In this document: in pieces, positions 15,835 through 24,476 of the stretch
Position numbering within the stretch: the first letter of the stretch is position 1
Layout: every line of letters begins with the position of its first letter
Assembly: GCF_036002505.1 (NCBI RefSeq)
Contig: NZ_DASYTH010000096.1
Location: 3,201 to 67,200 of the forward strand
DNA: 64,000 nucleotides
Reading direction: 5' to 3'
Source: DASYTH01 sp036002505
Lineage (GTDB): Bacteria > Actinomycetota > Actinomycetes > Mycobacteriales > Pseudonocardiaceae
Notes under the pieces: generated by a model
What the model was told of the DNA's origin: nothing
Database searches by the model: none
The model's input: only the letters and a program-made list of their open reading frames with translations
Translations under genes and position numbers: made by a program

Positions 15835-18179
15835 GCCACTCGTGGGACGAGGTCCAGGAGCTGCTCGACGACCCCTACGTCGACGGAGACACCAAGGAGC
15901 ACCTGCTCGGCTCCTACATCAAGGAGAACTTCGGCTTCGCGCGGGATCACGTCCCGGAGGAGGTCCGCGAATACCTCGACGAGTACTCGATGGAGGGCGG
16001 GGACTTCGACCAGGGCTCGCTCGACGAGGTCTTCGGCCAGGCGCAGGACGAGTCGGAGCGGCGCGGATACCGGTCCCGGCAGGTCCAGGAGGACCTGGAT
16101 GCCGGCCAGTCCGAACTGGGCGACATGCGGCCCCCTGCGGCGACCGGGCCGGGCGTGGAGACCTCGGACGAGATCTTCGAGCTGGCCCGCCCCGCGCTGC
16201 GGGTATTCGAGACCTGGCTGCCGATCAACGACCAGGTCCCGGAGAATCTGCTGGGGCATCACGGGCGGATCAGCCTCGACGACGTGCAGACCCGGTTCGA
16301 CGAGCAGAAGGGCATCAACTTCCGGAAGTTCCTCGAGGACGCCGACCGGATGCGGCAGGCGCACACCGCGCTCGCGGATCTGGACACGACCGTCGGGCAG
16401 CAGTTGAACTCGATGTACCAGTTCTGGACCGGGCCGGCGGCCAACGCCTCGTACGACCACTACTCCCAACGGATCGCGCCGAACACGTCGGCTCTGCTGG
16501 AGGCGTTGTCGACCGGTCCGGATGCGGTCGAGGCCGCGGTGGAGAACGTGTTCGAGGCGTGCAAGAGCAAGGCCGAGCAGGTCGTCGAGCTGTACACCCC
16601 GCTGATGGGCGACGCGCCGCCCTACATCGCCAGGCGGATGGTGAAGCTGGCGCGCGGTGAGGAGGTTTCCCACGGGGAGGCCAAGTCGGTGGCGTCGTGG
16701 ATAGACCGGCAGACCGGCGGCGGCTCCGAGCTCGAGAACGGGATGAACAGCGACTTCTGGGAACTGATCCTGCCGGAGCTGACGAGGTTCTCCGGCGAAT
16801 GGATTCGGGATTGCTTCAACCGGGACCTGCACGACGGCATCTACGAGACCTTCGACCGGGTCTGCACCGACACCGCCGAAGCGGTCAACACCACCTACGA
16901 GGCACTGAACGACGCGCTCGGCGAGTACGACAACGGGTTCTCCGACGCCAGCGCCCAGCAGGTGACCGGGCCGGGCGCCGGAACCACCGCGGGAGCCGGC
17001 GCTGGCAGCGGTATGCCGGCGGGCGCGGCCGGCAGCGGGATACCGGAGCTGGGCGGCGGTGGTTCGGGTGGCGGTGGCGCCGCCCAGCCGCCGCCGGCCG
17101 TCGACATCCCGTCGCCGTCGACCATTCCCAGCCTGGCCGGCGCCGGATCCGGCACGGGTGACCCGGCGGGCCTCGGGTCCGGCACCGGCGATCCGGCGGG
17201 CACCGGCGATCCGGCCGGCACCCGACCTTCGGGCCTCGAACCGGCGTCGCCCGAACCGGGCGATCCGCCCGCACCGGAGCCGACCCGGCCGGACACCGGC
17301 CAACCGGAGACCGTCACGATCGAGGACGGTGACCGGACGATCGCGGTCTCCAGCCCGGACGGCCAGGGACGGGTGACCATCACGATCGACGACGGTGGTG
17401 CGGAGCCGAAGACGTACGAGATCGACTTCGGCGAGGCGACCGGCGCCGGCGCCGCGCAGGCCCACCCGGGGATGCCGCTGCCGGCACCGGCACCCGGGCC
17501 GGTGGCCGAGGCGGGACCGCTGCCGGGAATGGCGCCGCTGCCGGAGATACCACCGCCGCCGGTGGGCGGTCCGGTGCCGGACCCGCCACCGTCGGCGATC
17601 GGGCCGGACCTGCCGCCACCGCGTTACGGCGGGCCGGTACCGGATGCCGGGCCGGTGCCGGACCTGCCGCCACCGCCGACCGTCGCGGCGTCGGCGCCGG
17701 CCGGTCCGGACGGGGTGGCGACGATCAAGGACGGCGAGATGACCATCACCGCCGAGCGCCCGGCCGGCCTACCGGACCGGGTCGTGGTGACGGTCGACGG
17801 CGGCTCCGGCGAGGCGACCACCTACACCGTGGACTACTCCGACCCGGACAACCCGACGTCCACCGTGGCGTCGGCCAGCGCCGGAGCCGGCGGCCAGGCC
17901 GGTTCGTTCGGGTTGCCGGGCCAGGGTGAGTACACCGCCGCGCCGGCGTCCGGCGGCGGGAGCTCCGGCGAGGCCGCCCTGGCGTCGGCCTCCGACGGCG
18001 CCGGTCACGCCACCGGCGCCGGGGGCATGCCGATGCTGGGCGGCATGGGCGCGGCTCCGGGCGGGGGCGATCAGGAGCGCGCGGCGGGTCAGTGGCGGGT
18101 CGTGGGTGATCTGTTCGACGAGGATCGTCCCGAGCCTCCCGGGGCCCGGTTTCGCGGTGCGATCGGTGGAAGCCGGTGA
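15831..18179 (+). CDS. large WXG-domain protein with Pro/Gly-rich tail and two beta-repeats
   Basis: 782 residues. The N-terminal acidic part (1-90) is followed by a helical region with a WXG turn at W199 (YQFWTGPAAN), as in WXG100/PPE-type secreted proteins. The helical domain runs to about residue 380; a low-complexity Gly/Ala/Pro tail follows. Within it sit two similar modules, 493-538 (TVTIEDGDRTIAVSS, YEIDFGEATG) and 628-674 (VATIKDGEMTITAER, YTVDYSDPDN), which look like beta-hairpin repeats. No signal peptide. It is translationally coupled to genes on both sides (ATGA, GTGA), forming a tight three-gene unit. Likely an exported surface protein; function unknown. Confidence 0.75.
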   Translation: MSHSWDEVQELLDDPYVDGDTKEHLLGSYIKENFGFARDHVPEEVREYLDEYSMEGGDFDQGSLDEVFGQAQDESERRGYRSRQVQEDLDAGQSELGDMRPPAATGPGVETSDEIFELARPALRVFETWLPINDQVPENLLGHHGRISLDDVQTRFDEQKGINFRKFLEDADRMRQAHTALADLDTTVGQQLNSMYQFWTGPAANASYDHYSQRIAPNTSALLEALSTGPDAVEAAVENVFEACKSKAEQVVELYTPLMGDAPPYIARRMVKLARGEEVSHGEAKSVASWIDRQTGGGSELENGMNSDFWELILPELTRFSGEWIRDCFNRDLHDGIYETFDRVCTDTAEAVNTTYEALNDALGEYDNGFSDASAQQVTGPGAGTTAGAGAGSGMPAGAAGSGIPELGGGGSGGGGAAQPPPAVDIPSPSTIPSLAGAGSGTGDPAGLGSGTGDPAGTGDPAGTRPSGLEPASPEPGDPPAPEPTRPDTGQPETVTIEDGDRTIAVSSPDGQGRVTITIDDGGAEPKTYEIDFGEATGAGAAQAHPGMPLPAPAPGPVAEAGPLPGMAPLPEIPPPPVGGPVPDPPPSAIGPDLPPPRYGGPVPDAGPVPDLPPPPTVAASAPAGPDGVATIKDGEMTITAERPAGLPDRVVVTVDGGSGEATTYTVDYSDPDNPTSTVASASAGAGGQAGSFGLPGQGEYTAAPASGGGSSGEAALASASDGAGHATGAGGMPMLGGMGAAPGGGDQERAAGQWRVVGDLFDEDRPEPPGARFRGAIGGSR

Positions 18180-18640
18180 CGGACATGAGCGGCATGGTGG
18201 GCGGCGTCGCGGCGGCGATCTCCCGGATGGAGCGGGTGCGTAGGGAGATGGCGGAACGCCGGGGTCTCCGTCAGCGCCACGGTGCGGAGATCCGGGCGAG
18301 TTCCGTGGCCAGCCTCACCCAGCACGCGGCGACGGCACAACAGGCCGCCAGGGACCTCGGTGAGCGGGCACGCCGGCGGCAAGCCGCGGGCGGCTGGTCC
18401 ACCTCGAGTACCGACCGCGACCGAAATCCCACGCTCGGGCTCGGAATCCGAGACAACGACGACCCCCCGGCCGTCGCCGAGCAATCCGGCTACCGCCCGC
18501 CGCCGGTCGTGACACCCCCGCCAGTTCCGGTCGCGCCCGAGCGGACGTCTCCGCCCGCCGTGCGGCGGCCGTCCCGGCCCCGGAGACCCGACGAGGACGA
18601 CGACGACTTCTCGGGCCACAGCTGGATGGTCAACCGCTGA
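18176..18640 (+). CDS. hypothetical protein of WXG-like cluster
   Basis: 154 residues. The first 80 are helical and charged (AISRMERVRREMAERRGL, HAATAQQAARDLGERARRRQ); the rest is Pro-rich and disordered, ending in an acidic run and SGHSWMVNR. It overlaps the upstream gene by GTGA; an ATG at 18185 is an alternative start. Such small helical proteins with disordered tails often accompany WXG100 clusters, possibly as chaperone or co-substrate. I do not recognise a family. Confidence 0.7.
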   Translation: MTDMSGMVGGVAAAISRMERVRREMAERRGLRQRHGAEIRASSVASLTQHAATAQQAARDLGERARRRQAAGGWSTSSTDRDRNPTLGLGIRDNDDPPAVAEQSGYRPPPVVTPPPVPVAPERTSPPAVRRPSRPRRPDEDDDDFSGHSWMVNR

Positions 18641-18652
18641 CCCGGAAATGCG

Positions 18653-18712
18653 GTGAACGACGCTTTCATCACGCCCAGCGCGAGGAAAGACGCATTCGCC
18701 GCACCGAGCGCC
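18653..18712. repeat. 30-nt tandem repeat pair, GTGAACGACGC class
   Basis: Two 30-nt units, starting GTGAACGACGCTTTCATC and AGGAAAGACGCATTCGCC, 12 bp after the stop of the upstream gene. On the plus strand they read MNDAF / KDAF-like heptapeptides. Sister pairs lie at 37438, 48007 and 63970. Confidence 0.75.
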
Positions 18713-18792
18713 GGGCGAGTTCGCCAAGCGGGGTCGTCCGTCAGGTCCGGCGGCCGAGCCCACAACGCGTACAACTCGTCTTCCACGGACAT
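18703..18792 (-). pseudogene. truncated 5' end of an unknown gene
   Basis: An ATG (18790-18792, minus strand) with a strong GAGGGAGGGCGC ribosome site opens MSVEDELYALWARPPDLTDD and AWRTRPALG, which reads like a genuine acidic N-terminus. After about 30 residues the frame enters the 30-nt repeat pair and then runs antisense through the upstream gene to a stop at 18490. I read it as a gene start whose body was lost. It could instead be a small fortuitous frame. Confidence 0.35.
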
Positions 18793-18997
18793 GCGCCCTC
18801 CCTCGTCAGAGTCGCAGGTCCTGGTCGGTCAGGCGCAGGTGTGAGGTCGGCCGGCCCTGCCGCCGCCGTGGCCGTCGATGGTGTCCTCCGAATGACGACC
18901 AGCAACAGGGCTTTTCGGCCCTGCCGCCGGGCTGTTCGCCCGGTCACAATAGAGGTGCTGACACACCCCCGGTCAGCGCCTGTGGAGATCCCCTCCT
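18793..18997. other. intergenic region without recognised gene
   Basis: No coding sequence recognised. A small hairpin CAGGGC-N6-GCCCTG lies at 18906-18923. Confidence 0.4.
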
Positions 18998-19024
18998 GGC
19001 CCCGCGCCTCCCCGGCGCGGGGCC
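18998..19024. terminator. strong GC hairpin, likely terminator
   Basis: GGCCCCGCGCC and GGCGCGGGGCC form a perfect 11-bp stem around the loop TCCCC. It lies 27 bp beyond the 3' end of the minus-strand gene ending at 19052, the place for its intrinsic terminator; actinobacterial terminators often lack a U-tract. Confidence 0.75.
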
Positions 19025-19051
19025 TCTCCGTGCTCGGCGATTATCCAGGGA

Positions 19052-19780
19052 TCAGACGGTGTATTCGAATTGCCAGAAGGGGCTCGGGGGCGGGCCGGGG
19101 GGTGCGGGGGGTTTGCCGCTGATGCGCCAGCGGCCAAGGAATGGTCCGGGGAAATCGAAGGTGTAGCTGGTCGCGGTAAAGGGCAGGAGGGTCGATAGCC
19201 AGACGGTCCACTGGCCGGGGGTCGAGCAGCCGAAGCAGTCGATTTCGATGCTGAGGGAAACCGCCCATTCCACCGGCTCCCAGGTGACCGTCGTGGTGCG
19301 TGGGAGCGTGCTGAAGACGGTTCCGTCAGCGGGGCTGACCAATACCGGGGACGGTCTTGGCTCGAAGCGGAATCCCCACCACACGCTGGTGATGCCCGGG
19401 GTGCCGTTGGGGGCGATCGCGGTGACCCGCCAGCGTCGCTCCTTGAAATCGGTCGCACGGTTCCAGGCGAAGGTCCAACTGGTGGCCCTGACCGATGCGC
19501 TCATCCACGGGGCCCACGTCGCGGCGCACAGGCACTGCACCTCGACGTCGTAGCGTTTGGCACCGTAAACCGGTTGCCAGGTAAGGGTTGTCTCCGGTGC
19601 CAGGTCGGTGAACAGGGTGCCGTCGGCGGGACTGGCCAGCACGGGTGCGGGCAGCGGGTCCTGTTGCCGGGTCAGGGCGTTTCCGGTCGCCCCCGGCGCG
19701 ACCATCAGCCCGGCAGCGGCCAGCACCGCCAGCAGCCCCAGGACGGCCACACGAACAGCACGCCTCACGAAATGAGCCAC
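19052..19780 (-). CDS. secreted protein with two Ig-like repeats
   Basis: 242 residues. A signal peptide or anchor (RAVRVAVLGLLAVLAAAGLM, then VAPGATG) precedes two similar repeats of about 85 residues. The first starts PAPVLASPADGTLFTDLAPE and the second PSPVLVSPADGTVFSTLPRT; both continue TTxTWxPVxxA, contain a two-cysteine motif (VQCLCA, IDCFGC) and a late W/R pattern. This resembles fibronectin-III/Ig-like domains of bacterial surface proteins. The GTG at 19780 is chosen as the start of the basic n-region; the frame is open to 19963 but that part overlaps the promoter of the divergent reductase gene. Function unknown. Confidence 0.7.
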   Translation of the reverse strand: MAHFVRRAVRVAVLGLLAVLAAAGLMVAPGATGNALTRQQDPLPAPVLASPADGTLFTDLAPETTLTWQPVYGAKRYDVEVQCLCAATWAPWMSASVRATSWTFAWNRATDFKERRWRVTAIAPNGTPGITSVWWGFRFEPRPSPVLVSPADGTVFSTLPRTTTVTWEPVEWAVSLSIEIDCFGCSTPGQWTVWLSTLLPFTATSYTFDFPGPFLGRWRISGKPPAPPGPPPSPFWQFEYTV

Positions 19781-19880
19781 CGACCACCACCACCCAACGG
19801 ACAGAGTCACAGACGAACTTCTTTCGCACGGAAAGTCGCGCCTCCGAAGCTCAGCGTTACCGCTGCGTGGGTCTAGAGTC

Positions 19881-20435
19881 GTGCGGGTGGAAGCTACTCG
19901 GGAAATTCTGATGTTGTGCGGGAGCCTCCGCACCGCTTCGAGTAACTCCGCGCTGCTGCGCACGGCGCGGGCACTGGTTCCGGATGGGTTTTCGGCGCAC
20001 TACTACGAGGGCATGGACACGCTGCCGCATTTCAACCCGGACCTTGATCGCGATCCGTTGCCGGCGGCCGTCGCCGATTTCCGTGAACGGCTCGCGGGAG
20101 CCGCGGCCATCCTGATCTGCACGCCGGAGTATGCCGGGGCCCTGCCGGGCAGCTTCAAGAACCTGCTGGACTGGACCGTGGGCGGGGTGGAGATCGAGAA
20201 ACCGACGGCGTGGATCAACGTGTCCTCGTCGTCGACCCGGGCCGCTGACGCCCATGCGTCGTTGCGCAAGGTGCTCAATTACACCGGAGCGATCATCGTG
20301 GAGGACGCCTGCGCGCACATTCCGGTGCGTTCGGACATGATCGACGGGGGTCTGATCATCGACCGGGAGGTCCGCGAGCGGGTGGCCACCGCGCTGGCCA
20401 CGCTCGCGGCGCACGCCGTCGCCGTCACGACCTGA
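19881..20435 (+). CDS. NADPH-dependent FMN reductase family protein
   Basis: 184 residues, flavodoxin-like. The FMN phosphate loop is LCGSLRTASSNSALLR, and the second conserved loop reads TPEYAGALPGSFKNLLDW, the hallmark of NAD(P)H:FMN/quinone reductases (ChrR/azoreductase type). It reduces flavin, quinones, chromate or azo compounds in the cytosol. The GTG at 19881 and another at 19887 are equally plausible. Divergent from the secreted repeat protein, with about 100 bp between. Confidence 0.92.
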   Translation: MRVEATREILMLCGSLRTASSNSALLRTARALVPDGFSAHYYEGMDTLPHFNPDLDRDPLPAAVADFRERLAGAAAILICTPEYAGALPGSFKNLLDWTVGGVEIEKPTAWINVSSSSTRAADAHASLRKVLNYTGAIIVEDACAHIPVRSDMIDGGLIIDREVRERVATALATLAAHAVAVTT

Positions 20436-20471
20436 CACTCGCCCGGCTTTTGCTGAGTTGGTCAAAAGTTC

Positions 20472-20490
20472 GCTTCGATCGTTCTGAAGC
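20472..20490. promoter_or_regulatory. dyad upstream of ROK-ABC operon
   Basis: GCTTC-N9-GAAGC, enclosing ATCGTTCT. The same octamer ATCGTTCT lies inside the dyad of the divergent promoter at 31795-31818, so both may bind the same regulator (perhaps the ROK protein). The arms are only 5 bp, so this is tentative. Confidence 0.35.
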
Positions 20491-20492
20491 TC

Positions 20493-20522
20493 TGGACAAA
20501 GCTGCCAGAAGTCTCCTACCGT
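20493..20522 (+). promoter_or_regulatory. predicted promoter of ROK-ABC operon
   Basis: TGGACA (20493-20498) and TACCGT (20517-20522), 18-bp spacing. Position fits transcription of the ROK gene at 20562. Confidence 0.5.
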
Positions 20523-20561
20523 GTCGGGCACGCACAGCGGCGAGCCGAGGAGGTGCCCGAC

Positions 20562-21734
20562 ATGCGGGAACCCCTGCACCTGAGGCTGCTTCGGCTTTTG
20601 CGTGATCTCGGGCCCACGTCCCGCGCGGAGCTCGCGGACGCGCTGGCGGTGCCGCGGCCGCGGCTGCTGGCGGAGCTGGAGCGGTTGGTCGCGGCCGGTT
20701 ACGTGGCCGAGGCGGGGCTGGCCGCGTCGCGGGGCGGGCGCCGGTCGACGCTGGTCGAGCTGAACCCGGACCTGCGGTTCGCGGCCGTGGACCTCGGTGC
20801 GACGTCGATCGACGTGGAGATCACCAACGGGCGGCTGGAACCGGTCGTCGCCTATGCCGAGCCCGCGGACATCCGGTCCGGACCGAAGGTGATCATGAAC
20901 CGGGTGGACGAGCTCCTGGCGAAGGCGCGGATCGACGGCGCGTACCAGCGGCTCACCGGGATCGGTATCGGGGTGCCGGGCCCGGTCAGCTTCCGGGACG
21001 GCATCCCGGTCTCGCCGCCGATCATGCCGGGCTGGGACCGGTTCCCGGTGCGGGAGTACCTGACCCGCGAGCACGGCTGCCCGTGCGTGGTGGACAACGA
21101 CGTCAACATCATGGCGGTCGGCGAGAAGCACGGCGGCGTGGCGCAGGCCGTCAACGACTTCCTGTTCGTCAAGATCGGCACCGGGATCGGTTGCGGCATC
21201 CACCTTTCCGGCGAGGTCTACCGGGGACCCGCGGGCTGCGCGGGCGACATCGGGCACATCCAGGTCGACGGGCACGGTCCGGTGTGCTCGTGCGGCAACG
21301 TCGGCTGCCTGGAGGCGCTGTTCAGCGGCGCCGCCCTGGGTCGCGAGGCGCTGGCGGCCGCGCGCTCGGGCACCTCCTCGGCGCTCGCCGAGCGGTTCGC
21401 CGCGGCCGGTTCGGTTGCCGCCCCGGACGTCGCCGAGGGTGCCGGCGAAGGCGACGTCACCTGCATCCGGCTCATCCGCGACGGCGGCCGCCGCCTCGGT
21501 GGCGTGCTGGCCGGCCTGGTCAGCTTCGCCAACCCGTCGATGATCGTGATCGGGGGCGGGTTGGCGCAGCTGGGCCACATTCTGCTGGCCGAGATCCGCA
21601 GCGTGGTCTACCGCCGCTCGCTGCCGCTGGCCACCGGGAACCTGCCGGTGGTGCTGTCCGAGCTGGGCCCGCGCGCGGGCGTGACCGGCGCCGCCGTGCT
21701 CGCCAGCGACCAGGCTTTCGAGCAGGCGACATGA
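20562..21734 (+). CDS. ROK-family transcriptional regulator
   Basis: 390 residues. A winged helix at about 8-65 (LRLLRLLRDLGPTSRAELAD, GRRSTLVELN) is joined to the ROK sugar-kinase-like domain with LGATSIDVEI, a GIGVPGPV loop, VDNDVNIMAVGE, KIGTGIGCGI and the zinc-binding CSCGNVGCLEA near residue 245. ROK regulators (XylR, NagC type) repress sugar genes until a sugar binds. It is the first gene of the transporter operon, overlapping the ATPase gene by ATGA, so it probably controls this locus. GAGGAGG stands 8 nt before the ATG at 20562. Confidence 0.95.
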   Translation: MREPLHLRLLRLLRDLGPTSRAELADALAVPRPRLLAELERLVAAGYVAEAGLAASRGGRRSTLVELNPDLRFAAVDLGATSIDVEITNGRLEPVVAYAEPADIRSGPKVIMNRVDELLAKARIDGAYQRLTGIGIGVPGPVSFRDGIPVSPPIMPGWDRFPVREYLTREHGCPCVVDNDVNIMAVGEKHGGVAQAVNDFLFVKIGTGIGCGIHLSGEVYRGPAGCAGDIGHIQVDGHGPVCSCGNVGCLEALFSGAALGREALAAARSGTSSALAERFAAAGSVAAPDVAEGAGEGDVTCIRLIRDGGRRLGGVLAGLVSFANPSMIVIGGGLAQLGHILLAEIRSVVYRRSLPLATGNLPVVLSELGPRAGVTGAAVLASDQAFEQAT

Positions 21735-23254
21735 CCGGGGACACGGTGCTTCGCCTCACCGATGTGGTGAAGACCTTTCCCGGCGTGCGGGCGCTGGACG
21801 GGGTGTCCCTGGAGGTGCGCGCGGGGGAGGTGCACTGCCTGCTCGGGCAGAACGGCGCCGGCAAGTCCACGCTGATCAAGGTGCTGGCCGGCGTGCACCG
21901 GCCCGACTCGGGCGGCGTGGAGTGGCTGGGCGAGCCGGCGGACTTCGCCACCCCGCAGGCGGCGATGAAGGCCGGCATCGCCACGATCTACCAGGAGCTG
22001 GACCTGGTCGAGTACCTCAGCGTCGCCGAGAACGTGTTCCTCGGGCACGAGCCGCGGCGGCTCGCCGGGTTCGTCTCGCGCGGCCGGATGGCGCGGCGCA
22101 CCAAGGAGATCCTCGGTGGGCTGGGGCACGCCGAGATCCCGCCGTGGCGCGAGGTCCGTCACTTGCCCAGTGCCGGCAAGCAGATCGTGAGCATGGCCCG
22201 GGCACTGTCCCGGCAGGCGCGGCTGATCATCATGGACGAGCCGAGCGCGGTGCTGGCGCACGACGAGGTGGGCAACCTGTTCCGGATCATCCGGGAGCTG
22301 ACCGCGCAGGGCATCGCGGTCATCTACATCTCCCACCGGCTGGAGGAGATCCGCGAGATCGGCGACCGGGTGACCGTGCTCAAGGACGGCCGGACCACCG
22401 CGACCGACCTGCCCGCGCGCAGCACGCCGACCCGTGAGCTGGTCAGCCTGATGACCGGGCGCACCATCGAGTACGTCTTCCCCGAGCGTCCACAACGGAC
22501 ACCCGGCGAGGAGCTGCTGCGGGTCACGGAGCTGAGCCGGGCCGGCGAGTTCGCCGACGTGTCCCTGACCGTCCACAGTGGAGAGATCGTCGGCGTCGCC
22601 GGGCTGGTCGGCTCCGGCCGCTCCGAGCTGCTGGAGACCATCTACGGCGGCCGGCAGGCCGACTCCGGGACGGTCGAGGCGCGCCGCCGGGAGCTGCGGC
22701 CGGGCAGCGTGGCCGCGGCGGTCCGGGCCGGGATCGGCATGGTGCCCGAAGAGCGCAAGGCCCAGGCGCTGCTGCTCGGCGAGCCCATCTACCGCAACAT
22801 CACGCTGGCGAACTTCCCGAGCTACGCGCGGGGCGGGTTCACCAACGCCGCGCGCGAGCAGGCGGTGGCCCGCCGGATCGCCGACGAGCTGGACCTGCGG
22901 CCCCGGGACGTGCGCCGGCCGGTGCGCACGCTGTCCGGTGGCAACCAGCAGAAGGTCGTCGTCGGCCGGTGGCTCGCCGAGCAGACGAGCCTGCTGCTGC
23001 TCGACGAGCCGACCCGGGGCGTCGACGTCGGCGCGCGGACCGAGCTGTACCGGATCATCCGCGGCCTGGCCGCGGACGGTGTCGGCGTGCTGCTGGTCTC
23101 CAGCGAGGTGCCGGAGGTGCTCGGCCTCGCCGACCGGGTGCTGGTGATGCGGGAGGGCCGCATCATCCACGAGGCCCCGGCCGCGGACCTCGACGAGGGC
23201 GGCGTCCTCGACATGATCATGGCCGGTTCCCTGCTCGAGGAGGCGGAGCTGTGA
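21731..23254 (+). CDS. sugar ABC transporter ATPase (CUT2, two nucleotide-binding domains)
   Basis: 507 residues with two ABC domains as in RbsA/MglA. Domain 1 has Walker A GQNGAGKST and Walker B LIIMDEPSA; its signature region is atypical (LPSAGKQIVSMARAL). Domain 2 has the degenerate Walker A GLVGSGRSE normal for this family, the signature LSGGNQQKV and Walker B LLLLDEPTR. It powers import of a monosaccharide or small sugar derivative through the permease encoded downstream. Translationally coupled to the ROK gene upstream (ATGA); its TGA stop is the first base triplet of a spacer element (23252-23345). Confidence 0.96.
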   Translation: MTGDTVLRLTDVVKTFPGVRALDGVSLEVRAGEVHCLLGQNGAGKSTLIKVLAGVHRPDSGGVEWLGEPADFATPQAAMKAGIATIYQELDLVEYLSVAENVFLGHEPRRLAGFVSRGRMARRTKEILGGLGHAEIPPWREVRHLPSAGKQIVSMARALSRQARLIIMDEPSAVLAHDEVGNLFRIIRELTAQGIAVIYISHRLEEIREIGDRVTVLKDGRTTATDLPARSTPTRELVSLMTGRTIEYVFPERPQRTPGEELLRVTELSRAGEFADVSLTVHSGEIVGVAGLVGSGRSELLETIYGGRQADSGTVEARRRELRPGSVAAAVRAGIGMVPEERKAQALLLGEPIYRNITLANFPSYARGGFTNAAREQAVARRIADELDLRPRDVRRPVRTLSGGNQQKVVVGRWLAEQTSLLLLDEPTRGVDVGARTELYRIIRGLAADGVGVLLVSSEVPEVLGLADRVLVMREGRIIHEAPAADLDEGGVLDMIMAGSLLEEAEL

Positions 23255-23345
23255 GCGAGCTTGCGAGCGAACCATCGGGTACTGCCCTGCCGCTGAGCTT
23301 GCGAAGCAGCAGGGCTCGGCGGCACCGAGCTTGCGAGGTGACGCG
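23252..23345 (+). repeat. stop-to-Shine-Dalgarno spacer element (copy 1)
   Basis: Starts with the ATPase stop codon in TGAGCGAGCTTGCGAGCGA and ends in ACCGAGCTTGCGAGGTGAC, whose GAGGTGA is the ribosome site of the permease. Inside, GCCCTGC and GCAGGGC form a hairpin around another GAGCTTGCGAAG. The same head and tail occur at 43201-43261 and 58713-58872. Confidence 0.85.
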
Positions 23346-24407
23346 TTGACAGGAGATCTGGCCACGGTGCCCCGCAAGGACGAGCCGGTCGAGGACCGGC
23401 GGCGGCGCGGCTGGTGGCGCGACGAGTCGACCGAGTCGGTGCGGCGCAACCTGGGGCTGGTCGGCGTCCTGCTCGCGCTGGTGGTAATCGGGGCGATCAC
23501 CAAACCGGAGCTCTACGGCGACCTGAACTGGGTACTCAACAACACGGCCACGATCCTCCAGCTGGCATCCGTCATCGGCGTGGTGGCGGTCGGGATGACG
23601 TTCGTCATCACCGGTGGCGGCATCGACCTGTCGGTCGGCGCGATCATCGCGCTGGCCGGGGTGTGGTCGACCACGGTCGCGACCCAGAAGTTCGGCGCCG
23701 GCGGCATGATCTTCACCGCGCTCGCGGTCGGCGTCGGGGTCGGGCTGGTCAACGGGCTACTGATCTCCTACGGCCGGCTGGTTCCGTTCATCGTCACGCT
23801 CGCGATGCTGGTCGCCGCGCGCGGGCTGGCCTCGGAGATCTCCAACCAGCAGACGCAGGAATCCCGCAGCCTCTTCATCAACGACCTCGCCGCGACCAAA
23901 TGGCTCGGTATCCCTTTGCTCGTCTACATTTTCGCCATGGTCGCCGCGGCGGGCTGGGTGCTGCTCAACCGCACCACGTTCGGCCGGCGCACGGTGGCCA
24001 TCGGCGGCAACCCCGAGGCGGCGCGGCTGGCCGGGATCAACGTCAAGCGGCACACCATGCTGCTGTACGTCCTTTCCGGACTGTGCTGCGGCATCGGTGC
24101 GGTCATGCTGACCTCCCAGGCCACCTCCGCACAGGCGGCGATGGCCAACCTGTACGAGCTGGACGCGATCGCCGCGGCCATCATCGGCGGCACGCTGCTC
24201 GCCGGCGGCCGCGGCACCATCGTCGGCTCGCTGCTCGGCGTGCTGATCTTCTCCACGATCACGAACCTGTTCGCCATCAACAACCTCAGCACCGAGGCGC
24301 AGAACATGATCAAGGGCGGCATCATCGTCGCCGCGGTGCTGATCCAGCAGCTGCAGTTCAAGTCCGTCACCAGGTTCTTCGCCCGCAACAAGCTCACCAG
24401 GAATTAA
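23346..24407 (+). CDS. sugar ABC transporter permease (CUT2, RbsC-like)
   Basis: 353 residues from the TTG at 23346, preceded by GAGGTGA supplied by the spacer element; a TTG five codons upstream is also in frame. About 8-10 membrane helices. The family signature TGGGIDLSVGAIIALAG is at about residues 90-106, and AAAIIGGTLLAGGRGTIVGS near the C-terminus is typical of RbsC/XylH permeases. Forms the membrane channel of the transporter with two copies per complex. Confidence 0.94.
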   Translation: MTGDLATVPRKDEPVEDRRRRGWWRDESTESVRRNLGLVGVLLALVVIGAITKPELYGDLNWVLNNTATILQLASVIGVVAVGMTFVITGGGIDLSVGAIIALAGVWSTTVATQKFGAGGMIFTALAVGVGVGLVNGLLISYGRLVPFIVTLAMLVAARGLASEISNQQTQESRSLFINDLAATKWLGIPLLVYIFAMVAAAGWVLLNRTTFGRRTVAIGGNPEAARLAGINVKRHTMLLYVLSGLCCGIGAVMLTSQATSAQAAMANLYELDAIAAAIIGGTLLAGGRGTIVGSLLGVLIFSTITNLFAINNLSTEAQNMIKGGIIVAAVLIQQLQFKSVTRFFARNKLTRN

Positions 24408-24476
24408 CTTCAACCACCCGCCGGGTGATCGTCCTTTATAGACGGTCGCCGGGACAGGCACACCCAGGAGGACGTC

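Noticed and set aside
15502..18640. complete type VII secretion locus
   Set aside because: Only client-like genes are present; no EccC ATPase, EccB/D/E or mycosin gene was found in the window.
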